A program made the translations under genes and the position numbers. Below the pieces are notes generated by a model. That model searched no databases. It was not told the origin of the DNA and saw only the letters and a list, made by a program, of their open reading frames with translations. From positions 62,001 through 126,000 of the forward strand of contig CAYLUQ010000002.1 in assembly GCA_964386915.1 (NCBI GenBank): DNA of 64,000 nucleotides, read 5' to 3'. Of this stretch, positions 25,378-34,529 are shown piece by piece (the stretch's first letter is position 1; each line of letters begins with the position of its first letter). Origin of the DNA: JADHMP01 sp964386915. Lineage in GTDB: Bacteria > Bacteroidota > Bacteroidia > Flavobacteriales > Flavobacteriaceae.

Positions 25378-26748
25378 TTAGGCTTTTTTCAGGTGATTTT
25401 CATTAGATAGTAGTGGAAAAAGGGCGGCAATTTCATGGGGGAGTGGCCCTTTTCTTTTGGCGTTATCAAAATAATATTGAGCTTCAAAATGTTGATTTAA
25501 TTCAAAATAGCAACCAGCAATTCTAAATTCAATTTGAGAATAGTGTTCAAATTGCTCAAAAGCCTTTAGGGCAATTTTTAGGGCCAGTGGCCATTCTTTT
25601 AAAATGATATGTCCGTCTATGTAGTGCAGCCAAGTTTGGAGACTAGCTTCTTTGAGTTCAATCAAATTTTTGCAAGCATCAATCACTTCATCTTGTTCAT
25701 TTAAAAAGCGGTGTATGATCATGCTTTTTTTCCAAAGCGAAATGCAATCAGCGTTTGATTTTAATCCCTTAAGGATATAATATTTTGATTTGCCGTAGTC
25801 TTTTTTCTTGATGTAGTAGGCAACAAGCTTAATCCAAGCGTGTTCAAAATTGGGTTCGAGTTGAATGGCTTTTCTCAAAAATTGCACGCCCAAGGAATCA
25901 TTGCCTAATTTGAGATGACAGCTGCCAATACGATGCCATAAAAAGGCACTAGGTTCGTTGGTTTTAAGGGCAATTTGATAGTTTGAAATGGCATTGTTCA
26001 AACGCCCCATTTTTTCGAGCAATTTTCCTTTTTCGATATAGGCACCTGTAAAGGTATCATCACTAATAATGGCAAAGTCAAAAGCTGAGAGGGCTTCTTT
26101 GTAGTTTTTAGACTTGACATAAATTCGGCCTAATTGATGCCAAGCAACTTCGTTGTAGGGTTGCTTTTCTAAAATCCAATTGAGGGTGTTGATGGCTTTT
26201 TCTTTTTCTTGCAACTGCTCATAACAAAAGAGCAAATTATAAAGAGCAGAATAGTCTTCGGGGTTGTCTAAAACACAGTTTTTAAAAAAATATTCGGCAT
26301 TTTCATAATCTTCTGCCAACAGATATTCCATACCCAATAAATTCCAAATTTCAAGGGGATCTTCGGTAATGTCTAAAGCTTTGTTGAGATTGTCAACGGC
26401 CATTTGATGCAATCCATTTTTGGAGGCTAAAGTGGCGCGTTGCAAAAATATTTCTTCATTATGTGGGGAGAGGCTTTCAATAAAATGGAGTAGAGTTTGA
26501 GCGGCTTCATATTTTTCATCATAAATGAGCATTTCACTTTGCAACAGCAAAAGTTCAATATCATGCGGGTGTTGCTCCAGTCCCATTTTGATGGCTTTTT
26601 TAGCCAATTGATTTTGACCAAAACCTAAATAGTGAAGCACAATATCTTCAAATTCTTGAGCATCAAAAAAGTAGACGTGATTGGTTTTGAGCATTTGCTC
26701 AAATTTTTTTACAGAGGGCTGTAAATCCTCTCCATTGGTGTTGAACAT
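25378..26748 (-). CDS. Tetratricopeptide repeat protein
   Basis: 456 residues, no signal peptide or membrane helix. About ten TPR units run from residue 20 to 440, for example PLEIWNLLGMEYLLAEDYENA, PYNEVAWHQLGRIYVKSKNY, DDTFTGAYIEKGKLLEKMGR and PSAFLWHRIGSCHLKLGND. The protein is presumably a cytoplasmic scaffold. The gene is conserved in flavobacteria but its partner is unknown. It is monocistronic, with gaps of 73 bp and 96 bp to its neighbours on the same strand. Confidence 0.92.
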   Translation of the reverse strand: MFNTNGEDLQPSVKKFEQMLKTNHVYFFDAQEFEDIVLHYLGFGQNQLAKKAIKMGLEQHPHDIELLLLQSEMLIYDEKYEAAQTLLHFIESLSPHNEEIFLQRATLASKNGLHQMAVDNLNKALDITEDPLEIWNLLGMEYLLAEDYENAEYFFKNCVLDNPEDYSALYNLLFCYEQLQEKEKAINTLNWILEKQPYNEVAWHQLGRIYVKSKNYKEALSAFDFAIISDDTFTGAYIEKGKLLEKMGRLNNAISNYQIALKTNEPSAFLWHRIGSCHLKLGNDSLGVQFLRKAIQLEPNFEHAWIKLVAYYIKKKDYGKSKYYILKGLKSNADCISLWKKSMIIHRFLNEQDEVIDACKNLIELKEASLQTWLHYIDGHIILKEWPLALKIALKAFEQFEHYSQIEFRIAGCYFELNQHFEAQYYFDNAKRKGPLPHEIAALFPLLSNENHLKKA

Positions 26749-26844
26749 AATTTTAATAAAAATTAGTTATTTAAATATAGAGACTACGTCCGTGCCTTTT
26801 TGTGAAGCGGAAGGCTTGTTTTTAACAAAATAATTAACACTTGA

Positions 26845-28032
26845 TTAGGCTAGTTCATCTAAAACCTGGCGAAGTATGAGACAGCCTTTTTTTATTTCTT
26901 TTTCTGAAATAGTGAGGGGAGGGGATAAACGAATGGCTTTTTTTTCCCAAAGCAACCAAAAAAGGAGAAGCCCTTTATCCAGACATTTCAATATCACTTC
27001 GGTAGCCTGTTCGGGGCTTTCTAATATGGGAGCAAGCATCAAACCCTTGCCATTTATTTGTTTAATTTTAGGATGCTCTAATTCTTTTCTAAACAAGGCT
27101 TCTTTGGCTGCCACTTGCGCCATAAGCTTGCTGTCTCTAATTTCTTTAAGGGTAGCTAGGGCAGCAGCTGCAATCACCGGATTGCCACCAAAGGTGGTAA
27201 TATGGCCCAATTTAGGCCGATCTTCTAGTTGCTCCATAAGATGCTTTGAGCTGCTAAAGGCACCTATGGGAAGACCGCCTCCCATGCCTTTGCCCATCAC
27301 CACAATATCGGGTTTCACATCAAAAGCTTCAAAACCAAAAAAGGAACCTGTTCGACCAAATCCGGGTTGGATTTCATCTAGAATTAGAAGCGCCCCTACT
27401 GCCTCACAGCGCGCTTTAAGTTTTTTTAGATAGTTTGGTTCTGGCAGGAGAAATCCTGCTCCTCCTTGTATGGTTTCTACAAGCACCCCAGCTGTTTTGG
27501 TACTAATTTGCTCAAGATCTTCCACTTGGTTGAAGCGCAAAAAGCGCACATCGGGAAGTAAGGGATAATAGCCCTTTTTTTGTTCAGTTCTTCCTAGCAG
27601 GCTAAGGGCCCCTTGGGTGCTGCCGTGATAGGCATTTTTCATCCCCACGAGCTCTGTTCTGCCTGTGGCGCGTTTGGCCAACTTGAGCGCCCCTTCTATG
27701 GCTTCTGTACCCGAATTAGTCAAATATAAACGTTGATGATTATCGGGTAAAAGCGCAAGCACTGCTTTTGATAATTCCACAGCTGGTTCTTGGGCAAATT
27801 CGCCATAAACCATTACGTGAAGATATTTATTGAGTTGTTTTTTAACAGCTTTAATTACTCTGGGATGACAATGTCCTAGACTACAGGCAGAAACCCCTGC
27901 AACAAAATCTAAATATGCTTTTCCGTTGTGGTCATAGAGATAGCTTCCCTTGGCTTTTTTGATGGTTAGGCCAAGGGGATGCGGAGTGGTTTTGGCTTGA
28001 TACTGTAAAAAATCGGCCTTTAGATCCTTCAT
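26845..28032 (-). CDS. Class III PLP-dependent aminotransferase (acetylornithine-aminotransferase-like)
   Basis: 395 residues. The fold-type I, class III pattern is clear: YLDFVAGVSACSLGHCHPRV, TNSGTEAIEGALKLAKRATG, LILDEIQPGFGRTGSFFGFE and the PLP lysine in VVMGKGMGGGLPIGAF. The family transfers an amino group from an omega-amino acid such as acetylornithine, ornithine or 4-aminobutyrate to 2-oxoglutarate. No arginine-pathway genes adjoin, so the substrate is unresolved. Its start overlaps the stop of the OstA-like gene (ATGA). Confidence 0.9.
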   Translation of the reverse strand: MKDLKADFLQYQAKTTPHPLGLTIKKAKGSYLYDHNGKAYLDFVAGVSACSLGHCHPRVIKAVKKQLNKYLHVMVYGEFAQEPAVELSKAVLALLPDNHQRLYLTNSGTEAIEGALKLAKRATGRTELVGMKNAYHGSTQGALSLLGRTEQKKGYYPLLPDVRFLRFNQVEDLEQISTKTAGVLVETIQGGAGFLLPEPNYLKKLKARCEAVGALLILDEIQPGFGRTGSFFGFEAFDVKPDIVVMGKGMGGGLPIGAFSSSKHLMEQLEDRPKLGHITTFGGNPVIAAAALATLKEIRDSKLMAQVAAKEALFRKELEHPKIKQINGKGLMLAPILESPEQATEVILKCLDKGLLLFWLLWEKKAIRLSPPLTISEKEIKKGCLILRQVLDELA

Positions 28033-29687
28033 GGTGTTGCCTTTTCTTCTTCTGCCTTTTTAGGGTCATTGGGTAGGGGCTGGTTTGGTGTTCTTTTTTC
28101 TTCTTCTCGAAAAAGGTCTTCAACACTTTCGGGTCGTTCTTCTTTGCGCCAAATAAACCCTTTGAGGGTTCGTTCATTTTCGGGGAGGTCTTCTTCTGGA
28201 AAAACATCACCCTCAGGAGCCACCAAAAACGTGATATCTCCTATTTCTCCGTTTTCAAATTGCATTTTCATGGCACTACAAGTGGTTTTGTCAATGCCAA
28301 TTAGGGCTAGGTCTTCATCGTTATAGAGATAATAGATCATTTGGGTGTTTTTAGTCACCACTATATTGTCCAATCTACCTTCTTTAAACACGCCATCTAA
28401 TAGCCCTCCCTGAATTTGATTGTAGCCCTCTGTGCTTAGACTGTCTTTTTCGATAATATAGGCATTGCCTCTAATTTTTAGGGAGTCTAAGGCATTGGTT
28501 TCTTTATTGGAAATAAGATAAATTTCATTGCCGGTCATTTGACTTTCGTCAAACCAAAGCACAGGATTTTTTTGGTTGCGATCAGCTTCCGTAAACACCT
28601 GTTCTTCTTGTTCAGTTAGCGGACGGTGGTGCAGTTTGGTGAGTCCAATGGCCTGATCAATATATATGGAGTCGGCTCTCCCTTTAAGGTCACTTTTAAA
28701 AATACGAACATCATAAAAACCACGGAGCACCTTTTTTTCGGGTACGCCCGTAGCCATCAAGGTGTCGGCGTGAATAAATAGAGAATCGTTTTCAATCAGA
28801 TTAATAGCAAGAGCTTGTTGGGTGATGATGGCAGAATCTTTGGCTTTAAAAATTTCTCCATAGTGTCCTTTAATCAAGGAGTTGTTCAAAGAATCTAAAA
28901 TGCTGATATTGCGAGAAGCGGCTGCATATTGTTTGTTGTTTTCAAAGTAGAGGCTATCTCCTTCGATAATTTTTTGATCATAAAAAATGACAGCATTTTT
29001 TTTGAAATAGCCTTTTTCAACATTGAGGTCATAAAAACCCTGTTCGCATAAAATTTCATAGGTCTCTCCCACAATTCTAGATTGTCCATATAGATAGGCG
29101 TGATTGGATTCTGTATAATAGTCCAGTTGTTGTGAGTTTACGGTATAATCGGGATTGACAATATTGACCTCTGAAACAAAGCGATATTTTTTTTGGTCCA
29201 TAAAGTAGGTTCCTTTATTGCTGGTTAGCGTAGAGGTGCTGTCCACAATAACACCTTTAGTGTTGTAAAATGCTCTTTTTTCGGCTCTATTTAAATAGAG
29301 GGTATCGGTTCTTAAAGTGGTGTCAGGACGTTTCAAGAAGACATTGCCCCACGCTTTAGCTTTTTTAGAATTTCCATCATATTCAATGTAGTCACACGTC
29401 ATGCGAAGACTGTCTCCCTGCGTAAAAACAACCGTTCCTTCGGCTTTAAAGAAGTTAGATTTACCATAAAAATAGGCTCGGTCTGATACCACTAGGGCGC
29501 CTTCATGAAAAAGGTGCACTCGGTTTTGTTTGTCTTTAAAAAGAATATTGGCTCCAGGAAATTTTTCTTCATCTTGGGAAGACCCTCCCGCTTTTTGAAT
29601 TTCAATAATTTTCGATTCTTGTGACCATCCCAAGGGGGTGTGGAACAAAAATAGAAGGAAAGAAGCAACAAGGGCAAATTGTTTCAT
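28029..29687 (-). CDS. OstA-like (LptA/LptD N-terminal domain) periplasmic protein
   Basis: 552 residues from the ATG at 29687. A signal peptide covers residues 1-23 (FLFHTPLGWSQ). The following 400 residues are OstA/LptA-type beta-jellyroll repeats with the pattern SDRAYFYGKSNFFKAEGTVV, KAKAWGNVFLKRPDTTL and TLYLNRAEKRAFYNTKGVIV. The C-terminal 50 residues are acidic and proline-rich (EEKRTPNQPLPNDPKKAEEE). LptA bridges lipopolysaccharide from the inner to the outer membrane; this long Bacteroidota form probably serves the same route. Follows purA by 14 bp and is coupled to the aminotransferase gene. Confidence 0.9.
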   Translation of the reverse strand: MKQFALVASFLLFLFHTPLGWSQESKIIEIQKAGGSSQDEEKFPGANILFKDKQNRVHLFHEGALVVSDRAYFYGKSNFFKAEGTVVFTQGDSLRMTCDYIEYDGNSKKAKAWGNVFLKRPDTTLRTDTLYLNRAEKRAFYNTKGVIVDSTSTLTSNKGTYFMDQKKYRFVSEVNIVNPDYTVNSQQLDYYTESNHAYLYGQSRIVGETYEILCEQGFYDLNVEKGYFKKNAVIFYDQKIIEGDSLYFENNKQYAAASRNISILDSLNNSLIKGHYGEIFKAKDSAIITQQALAINLIENDSLFIHADTLMATGVPEKKVLRGFYDVRIFKSDLKGRADSIYIDQAIGLTKLHHRPLTEQEEQVFTEADRNQKNPVLWFDESQMTGNEIYLISNKETNALDSLKIRGNAYIIEKDSLSTEGYNQIQGGLLDGVFKEGRLDNIVVTKNTQMIYYLYNDEDLALIGIDKTTCSAMKMQFENGEIGDITFLVAPEGDVFPEEDLPENERTLKGFIWRKEERPESVEDLFREEEKRTPNQPLPNDPKKAEEEKATP

Positions 29688-29701
29688 AGCCAAACATTTT
29701 C

Positions 29702-30973
29702 CTATCGATGTATGGTTTGCTTTCTGTCTGGACCCACTGAAACAATTTTAATGGGAACTTCTAGAGCATTTTCAAGATAATCAATATAGGCTTTAAAGGC
29801 TTTTGGAAACTCTTCATATCGGGACATATTGGTTAGGTCTTCCTCCCAACCTTCCAGCTCAGTGTAGAGGGGTGTGATTTCTTCTGAAACGATGTCATAG
29901 GGAAGATATTCCATCCGTCCTTGACTCGTTTCATAGGCCGTACAAACTTTGATGGTTTTAAAACCAGAGAGCACATCGCCTTTCATCATCATGAGTTGGG
30001 TAACGCCATTTATTTGAATGGCATATTTGAGGGCCACTAAATCGAGCCATCCACAACGTCTTGGGCGTCCGGTGGTGGCGCCAAATTCATTTCCTATTTT
30101 GGCCATTCTTTTCCCATCTTCGTCAAACAATTCGGTGGGAAAAGGGCCACTCCCCACACGAGTAGTGTAGGCCTTGAAAATGCCAAAAACTTCTTGAATG
30201 GTATTGGGCGCAATACCCAATCCAGTACAAGCTCCTGCGGCGGTAGTGGTAGAAGAAGTCACAAAGGGATAGGTGCCAAAGTCTACATCTAGCAGGGATC
30301 CTTGAGCTCCTTCAGCCAATATTTTTTTACCTGCTTTTTGGGCTTGAAATAAATATTCTTCACTGTCTACGAGTGTAAAAGATTTTAAAAACGTAATGCT
30401 ATCAAAAAAGGCAGGTTCGAGTTCTTCCAAGTTAAAGGGGAGATCGGTGTTGTGGGTTTTAAATAGAGCTTTGTGTTTTTCTACTAAGCGATCATATTTT
30501 TCTTTCCAGTTGGGTAAAAGTATGTCACCCACACGAATACCATTACGACCTGTTTTGTCCATGTAGGTGGGACCAATGCCTTTTAGTGTTGACCCAATTT
30601 TGGCTTTGCCTTTTGCAGCTTCAGAAGCGGCATCTAGCAAACGATGAGAGGGTAAAATGAGATGGGCTTTCTTTGAAATTTTGAGCTTTTCATCAAAGGG
30701 AATGGCATAGGAAGCCATGCCTTCAATTTCTTTTTTGAAAATGACGGGGTCAATCACTACTCCGTTTCCAATTAAATTTTCCGCTTTGGGATGAAAAATA
30801 CCCGAAGGAATGGTGTGAAGCACATGCTTATTACCATCAAACTCCAAAGTATGCCCAGCATTAGGCCCACCTTGAAAACGGGCTATAATATCATAGGATT
30901 GCGTGAGCACATCCACAATTTTTCCTTTTCCTTCGTCTCCCCATTGAAGACCAAGTAACAAATCTACCGCCAT
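29702..30973 (-). CDS. purA: Adenylosuccinate synthetase
   Basis: 423 residues. GTP- and IMP-binding motifs are complete: LLGLQWGDEGKGKIVDVL at the N-terminus with catalytic Asp, GGPNAGHTL with catalytic His, STLKGIGPTYMDKTGRNGIR, AEGAQGSLLDVDFGTYPFVT, TTGRPRRCGWLDLVALKYA and VSVGPDRKQTIHR. It condenses IMP with aspartate in AMP synthesis. Lies 15 bp downstream of the Fur-family gene and probably shares its promoter. Confidence 0.97.
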   Translation of the reverse strand: MAVDLLLGLQWGDEGKGKIVDVLTQSYDIIARFQGGPNAGHTLEFDGNKHVLHTIPSGIFHPKAENLIGNGVVIDPVIFKKEIEGMASYAIPFDEKLKISKKAHLILPSHRLLDAASEAAKGKAKIGSTLKGIGPTYMDKTGRNGIRVGDILLPNWKEKYDRLVEKHKALFKTHNTDLPFNLEELEPAFFDSITFLKSFTLVDSEEYLFQAQKAGKKILAEGAQGSLLDVDFGTYPFVTSSTTTAAGACTGLGIAPNTIQEVFGIFKAYTTRVGSGPFPTELFDEDGKRMAKIGNEFGATTGRPRRCGWLDLVALKYAIQINGVTQLMMMKGDVLSGFKTIKVCTAYETSQGRMEYLPYDIVSEEITPLYTELEGWEEDLTNMSRYEEFPKAFKAYIDYLENALEVPIKIVSVGPDRKQTIHR

Positions 30974-30988
30974 GTGTTTTGGATTAGA

Positions 30989-31429
30989 TTACTTTTTTTT
31001 TGTGCCGTAAAAGTATAAAGAATGATTGTTAATTTGAACATCAAAGACTTCTTCTATGGTTTTTTTTATTTCTTGTATGCGTGGGTCGCAAAATTCTTTG
31101 ACTTCTCCGGTGTCGGTGAAAATAATATGATCGTGTTGTCGATCAAAATACGACTTTTCGTATTGTGCCTGATTTTTGCCAAATTGGTGCTTGCGAACTA
31201 GGCCGCAATCCAATAATAATTCCATGGTGTTGTAGAGGGTGGCGCGGCTAACTCTATAATTTTTATTTTTCATTTTAAGATAGAGCGACTCTATGTCAAA
31301 ATGTTCTTGATTGTCATAAATCTCAAAAAGAATGGCAAAACGTTCTGGGGTTTTTCGATGCCCGTGTTGGTCAAGAAATTTTACAAAAACTTCTTTTACG
31401 ATTTCTTGATTTGATTTTGCTGTAATCAT
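30989..31429 (-). CDS. fur: Fur/PerR-family metal-dependent repressor lacking the CxxC zinc site
   Basis: 146 residues from the ATG at 31429; a TTG 9 bp upstream is part of the -7 box and is rejected. The winged helix covers residues 1-85 (HRKTPERFAILFEIY; VSRATLYNTMELLLDCGLV). The dimerisation/metal domain contains DRQHDHIIFTDTGEVKEFCD. In classical Fur proteins that stretch reads HDH..C..CG...EF; both cysteines of the first CxxC are replaced here. A regulatory metal site can still form from histidines and acidic residues. Targets could be iron uptake or peroxide defence; Fur versus PerR cannot be settled from sequence. Leads fur-purA-ostA-aminotransferase. Confidence 0.9.
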   Translation of the reverse strand: MITAKSNQEIVKEVFVKFLDQHGHRKTPERFAILFEIYDNQEHFDIESLYLKMKNKNYRVSRATLYNTMELLLDCGLVRKHQFGKNQAQYEKSYFDRQHDHIIFTDTGEVKEFCDPRIQEIKKTIEEVFDVQINNHSLYFYGTKKK

Positions 31430-31435
31430 ACCCAA

Positions 31436-31443
31436 CAAAAATA
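31436..31443 (-). promoter_or_regulatory. fur operon promoter, -7 box TATTTTTG
   Basis: Perfect TAnnTTTG on the minus strand; 6 nt separate it from the fur ATG at 31429. Confidence 0.65.
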
Positions 31444-31455
31444 CGACATATTCCC

Positions 31456-33663
31456 CTATTTACGGATGATTTTATCAATCCCCTGAATTCTGTGTAGACT
31501 TTTTATGAGTTTGTTGAGAATGGTTTGATTTTTTACATTGATTTGTAGTTCACCCGTAAAATAATTGTCTTCCGTATCGAAATTTATTTTGGTAATATAA
31601 ACTTGCTTATTGTCTGAGATGGTTCGAGTCACTTCGTTTACCAACCCTAGATTGTCTATACCACTTAGATTTAGGGTGACGTGAAAATCCTCTGCAGAAG
31701 AATCTACCCACTTAGCCGAAACAATTCTGTAGGCAAAATTAGATTGCAAAGCCAACGCATTGGGACATTCTTTGGCGTGTACCTTCACCCCTTCATTAAC
31801 GGTAATAAAGCCAAATACGGCATCTCCCGGAATGGGGTTACAACAGGCTGCAAAACTATGCGCTAAGGTTTGTTTTTCTTTTCCAAAGACGAGGGTATCA
31901 AAATTTTGGGTGATTTGATCTTTATCTTCTGCAATAAGTGGTGTTTTGGGTTTTTTGGAAATGCGGCTTTTGAAAAAATTGAGCAGCGTGTTGTTATAGG
32001 CCGTGGCAAATTCCTTGAGTTCACTATTGTGAAGAGTGCCCAAGCCTACCCGATAATAAAGGTCTTGAGTAGATTCCATTTTAAAAAACCGCATCATATA
32101 ATTGAGGGCCTTTTGATTGAGGGTAATTTTGAGTTGCCTCAACTTTCTACGCAAAATTTCTTTGCCTTCTTCCACCACTTGTTTTCGTTCTTCGTTAAGG
32201 GTAGCCTTAATAATAGATCGGGCTCTGGACGTTTTGACAAAATCCAACCAATTGGAAGAAGGTTTGCTGTTTTTGGAGGTAATAACATCAACCTGATCGC
32301 CACTTTTCAACACTCTGCTTAGGGGCACCAAACGGCCATTAACGCGCACACCTCGGGTTTGTTGTCCAATCTCAGAATGAATAGCAAAGGCAAAATCTAG
32401 AGCCGTAGCTCCCTGGGGTAATGATTTTAAATCGCCCTTAGGAGTGAAAACAAAAATCTCTTTAGAATAAAGATTTAACTTAAAGTCTTCCACAAAATCT
32501 ACAGCATTACCAGTGTTGTTTTCCAATACCTCTTGCAGTTTGTTGAGCCAGTCTTCAATACCAATGTCTCTTTGTGGGCCTTGTTTGTATTTATAGTGAG
32601 CCGCATATCCTTTTTCGGCAATTTCATGCATGCGCTCTGATCTTATTTGAACCTCAATCCATTTGTTTTGCGGACCCATTACGGTGACATGAAGTGCTTC
32701 ATAGCCATTAGATTTGGGTGCGGTAATCCAATCGCGAAGACGCGTGGGGTTGGGTGTAAAATGATCGGTTATGATAGAATATATTTTCCAGGCTATTAAT
32801 TTTTCTTTTGCCCGTTGAGCTTCATAAACAATACGCACAGCAAATTTGTCATAGACTTGTTCAAAGCCAATGTTTTGCTTTTGCATTTTTCTGTGAATTG
32901 AATAGATGGATTTTGCCCGACCCTTGATGCTATATTTTAGACGCTCTTTGTTTAGGGCACTTTTTACAAAATCTTCAAAAGCTTTAATATAGTCATCTTG
33001 AGCCTCTTTAGACGCCTCAATCTTTTCTTTAATGGCTTCATAACGAAGCGCTTCTGTATATTTTAAACTGAGATCTTCCAGTTCGGTTTTAATGTTATAG
33101 AGACCAATTCTATGGGCCAAAGGGGCATATATATAGAGCGTTTCAGAAGCAATTTTAACTTGTTTATACTCCGGCATAGCATCCATGGTTTGCATGTTGT
33201 GCAACCGGTCTGCAATCTTGATGATAATGACGCGGATATCATCGTTCAAGGTGAGGAGCATTTTTCTGAAATTCTCCGCTTGGAGCGAAATATTTTTATC
33301 CTTTTTTAAATGAGAAATTTTGGTAAGTCCATGTACTATTTTAGCCACGGTGTTGCCCATCAGGCGCTCTATGTCTTCTAAACTAATGGCAGTGTCTTCT
33401 ACCACATCATGCAATAGGGCCGCTGCAATTGACGTGGCGTCTAACCCAATTTCATGGGCCACAATTTTAGCTACACTAATAGGATGAAAAATATAAGCCT
33501 CACCTGATTTTCGGCGTTGATCACGATGTGCTTCTACAGCTACATCAAAAGCAGTACGTATCAATTTTTTGTCGTCTGGTGTCAAACTTTGATAACTGAT
33601 GCGTAGCAACTCTTTATATTGCTTAGCAATTTCTTTTTTTTCTATTTCTTCATCAATTAGCAT
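31456..33663 (-). CDS. Bifunctional (p)ppGpp synthetase/hydrolase (RelA/SpoT homologue)
   Basis: 735 residues, the single long Rel protein typical of this phylum. The hydrolase HD domain is intact (YIFHPISVAKIVAHE; AALLHDVVEDT, His85-Asp86 with Glu89-Asp90). The synthetase domain follows (YDKFAVRIVYE, RLRDWITAPKSNGYEALHVTV, EVQIRSERMHEIAEKGYAAH), then a TGS domain (FVFTPKGDLKSLPQGATALD), the zinc-finger region (HSFAACCNPIPGDAVFGF) and a C-terminal ACT domain. It makes and degrades the stringent-response alarmone. Located 21 bp after the SpoU methyltransferase gene, with its own -7 box overlapping that gene's end. Confidence 0.97.
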   Translation of the reverse strand: MLIDEEIEKKEIAKQYKELLRISYQSLTPDDKKLIRTAFDVAVEAHRDQRRKSGEAYIFHPISVAKIVAHEIGLDATSIAAALLHDVVEDTAISLEDIERLMGNTVAKIVHGLTKISHLKKDKNISLQAENFRKMLLTLNDDIRVIIIKIADRLHNMQTMDAMPEYKQVKIASETLYIYAPLAHRIGLYNIKTELEDLSLKYTEALRYEAIKEKIEASKEAQDDYIKAFEDFVKSALNKERLKYSIKGRAKSIYSIHRKMQKQNIGFEQVYDKFAVRIVYEAQRAKEKLIAWKIYSIITDHFTPNPTRLRDWITAPKSNGYEALHVTVMGPQNKWIEVQIRSERMHEIAEKGYAAHYKYKQGPQRDIGIEDWLNKLQEVLENNTGNAVDFVEDFKLNLYSKEIFVFTPKGDLKSLPQGATALDFAFAIHSEIGQQTRGVRVNGRLVPLSRVLKSGDQVDVITSKNSKPSSNWLDFVKTSRARSIIKATLNEERKQVVEEGKEILRRKLRQLKITLNQKALNYMMRFFKMESTQDLYYRVGLGTLHNSELKEFATAYNNTLLNFFKSRISKKPKTPLIAEDKDQITQNFDTLVFGKEKQTLAHSFAACCNPIPGDAVFGFITVNEGVKVHAKECPNALALQSNFAYRIVSAKWVDSSAEDFHVTLNLSGIDNLGLVNEVTRTISDNKQVYITKINFDTEDNYFTGELQINVKNQTILNKLIKSLHRIQGIDKIIRK

Positions 33664-33679
33664 AGGGTGTGCGAATACT

Positions 33680-33687
33680 CAAATTTA
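33680..33687 (-). promoter_or_regulatory. rel promoter, -7 box TAAATTTG
   Basis: Perfect TAnnTTTG on the minus strand, 16 nt before the rel ATG at 33663 and overlapping the stop codon of the upstream gene. Confidence 0.5.
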
Positions 33688-34491
33688 CAAAGAATCCTTT
33701 AGTCGACCATTTTTAGCCAATGCTTCATACATCAAAATCCCTGCCGAAACCGATAAATTCAAAGAATCAATGTGATCTGTCATAGGAATTTTCACTATGT
33801 GGGTGGCTGCTTCCAACCACAAACTGCTCACACCACGGTCTTCAGAACCCATCACAACGGCACAGGGAAGTTGATACGTAAACTGATTGCTTTTGGTGTT
33901 ATTTGGTGCGAGTGCTGTCGTAGCAATTGCCATATTTTGTTCGTTTAAATAGGCTAAAATTTCTGCTGAAGAGGCTTCGGCTATAGGCACAAAAAACAAA
34001 CCCCCTAAACTTGCCCGAATAATGTGAGGATTGTAGAGATCTGTTTTAGGATCTGCAATAAGGACAGCATCTATTTGGAAAGCCGCGGCGGTTCGTAAAA
34101 TAGCGCCGATGTTACCTGGTTTTTCAGCCGCTTCTATTACTAAAACGAAGGCCTTTTTAGGCAGCTTGAGTTGCGAAAGGGAGTGCTCTTTTGAAACAGC
34201 CACTGCCACCATTTGTTCGGTTGTTGACCGCACGGCTACTTTGTGGAGCAGCTTGGGGGGAAGCTCATAGTGTTTGGCTTGGGTTTGGGCCATCATTTTT
34301 TGGGTTTCAGGAGATACCACAGCGCCTTCTAAAAGAAAAAACGCTTCAATTGCATAGCCTGCTGCAATGGCTCGGAGCACTTCTCGTTCTCCCTCAATCA
34401 CAAATCGGTTAAGCGTTTTTCGTGCTTTTGATTTGTGCAACAATTTTTGCAATTGTTTTAAGGTTGGGTTGTGTGGACTGCTTAGCAGCAT
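33685..34491 (-). CDS. TrmH/SpoU family RNA 2'-O-methyltransferase
   Basis: 268 residues. The N-terminal substrate-binding domain starts NPTLKQLQKLLHKSKARKTL and RFVIEGEREV. The SPOUT knot has the three SpoU motifs: EKPGNIGAILRTAAAF (motif 1), CAVVMGSEDRGVSSLWLEAA (motif 2) and DSLNLSVSAGILMYEAL (motif 3). It methylates a ribose in rRNA or tRNA with SAM; the nucleotide is unknown. It lies 38 bp after DUF3810 and 21 bp before rel. Confidence 0.93.
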   Translation of the reverse strand: MLLSSPHNPTLKQLQKLLHKSKARKTLNRFVIEGEREVLRAIAAGYAIEAFFLLEGAVVSPETQKMMAQTQAKHYELPPKLLHKVAVRSTTEQMVAVAVSKEHSLSQLKLPKKAFVLVIEAAEKPGNIGAILRTAAAFQIDAVLIADPKTDLYNPHIIRASLGGLFFVPIAEASSAEILAYLNEQNMAIATTALAPNNTKSNQFTYQLPCAVVMGSEDRGVSSLWLEAATHIVKIPMTDHIDSLNLSVSAGILMYEALAKNGRLKDSL

Positions 34492-34529
34492 GTATTTTTT
34501 TATTTTAAAAATACAGTTTTTCCCTAGAC

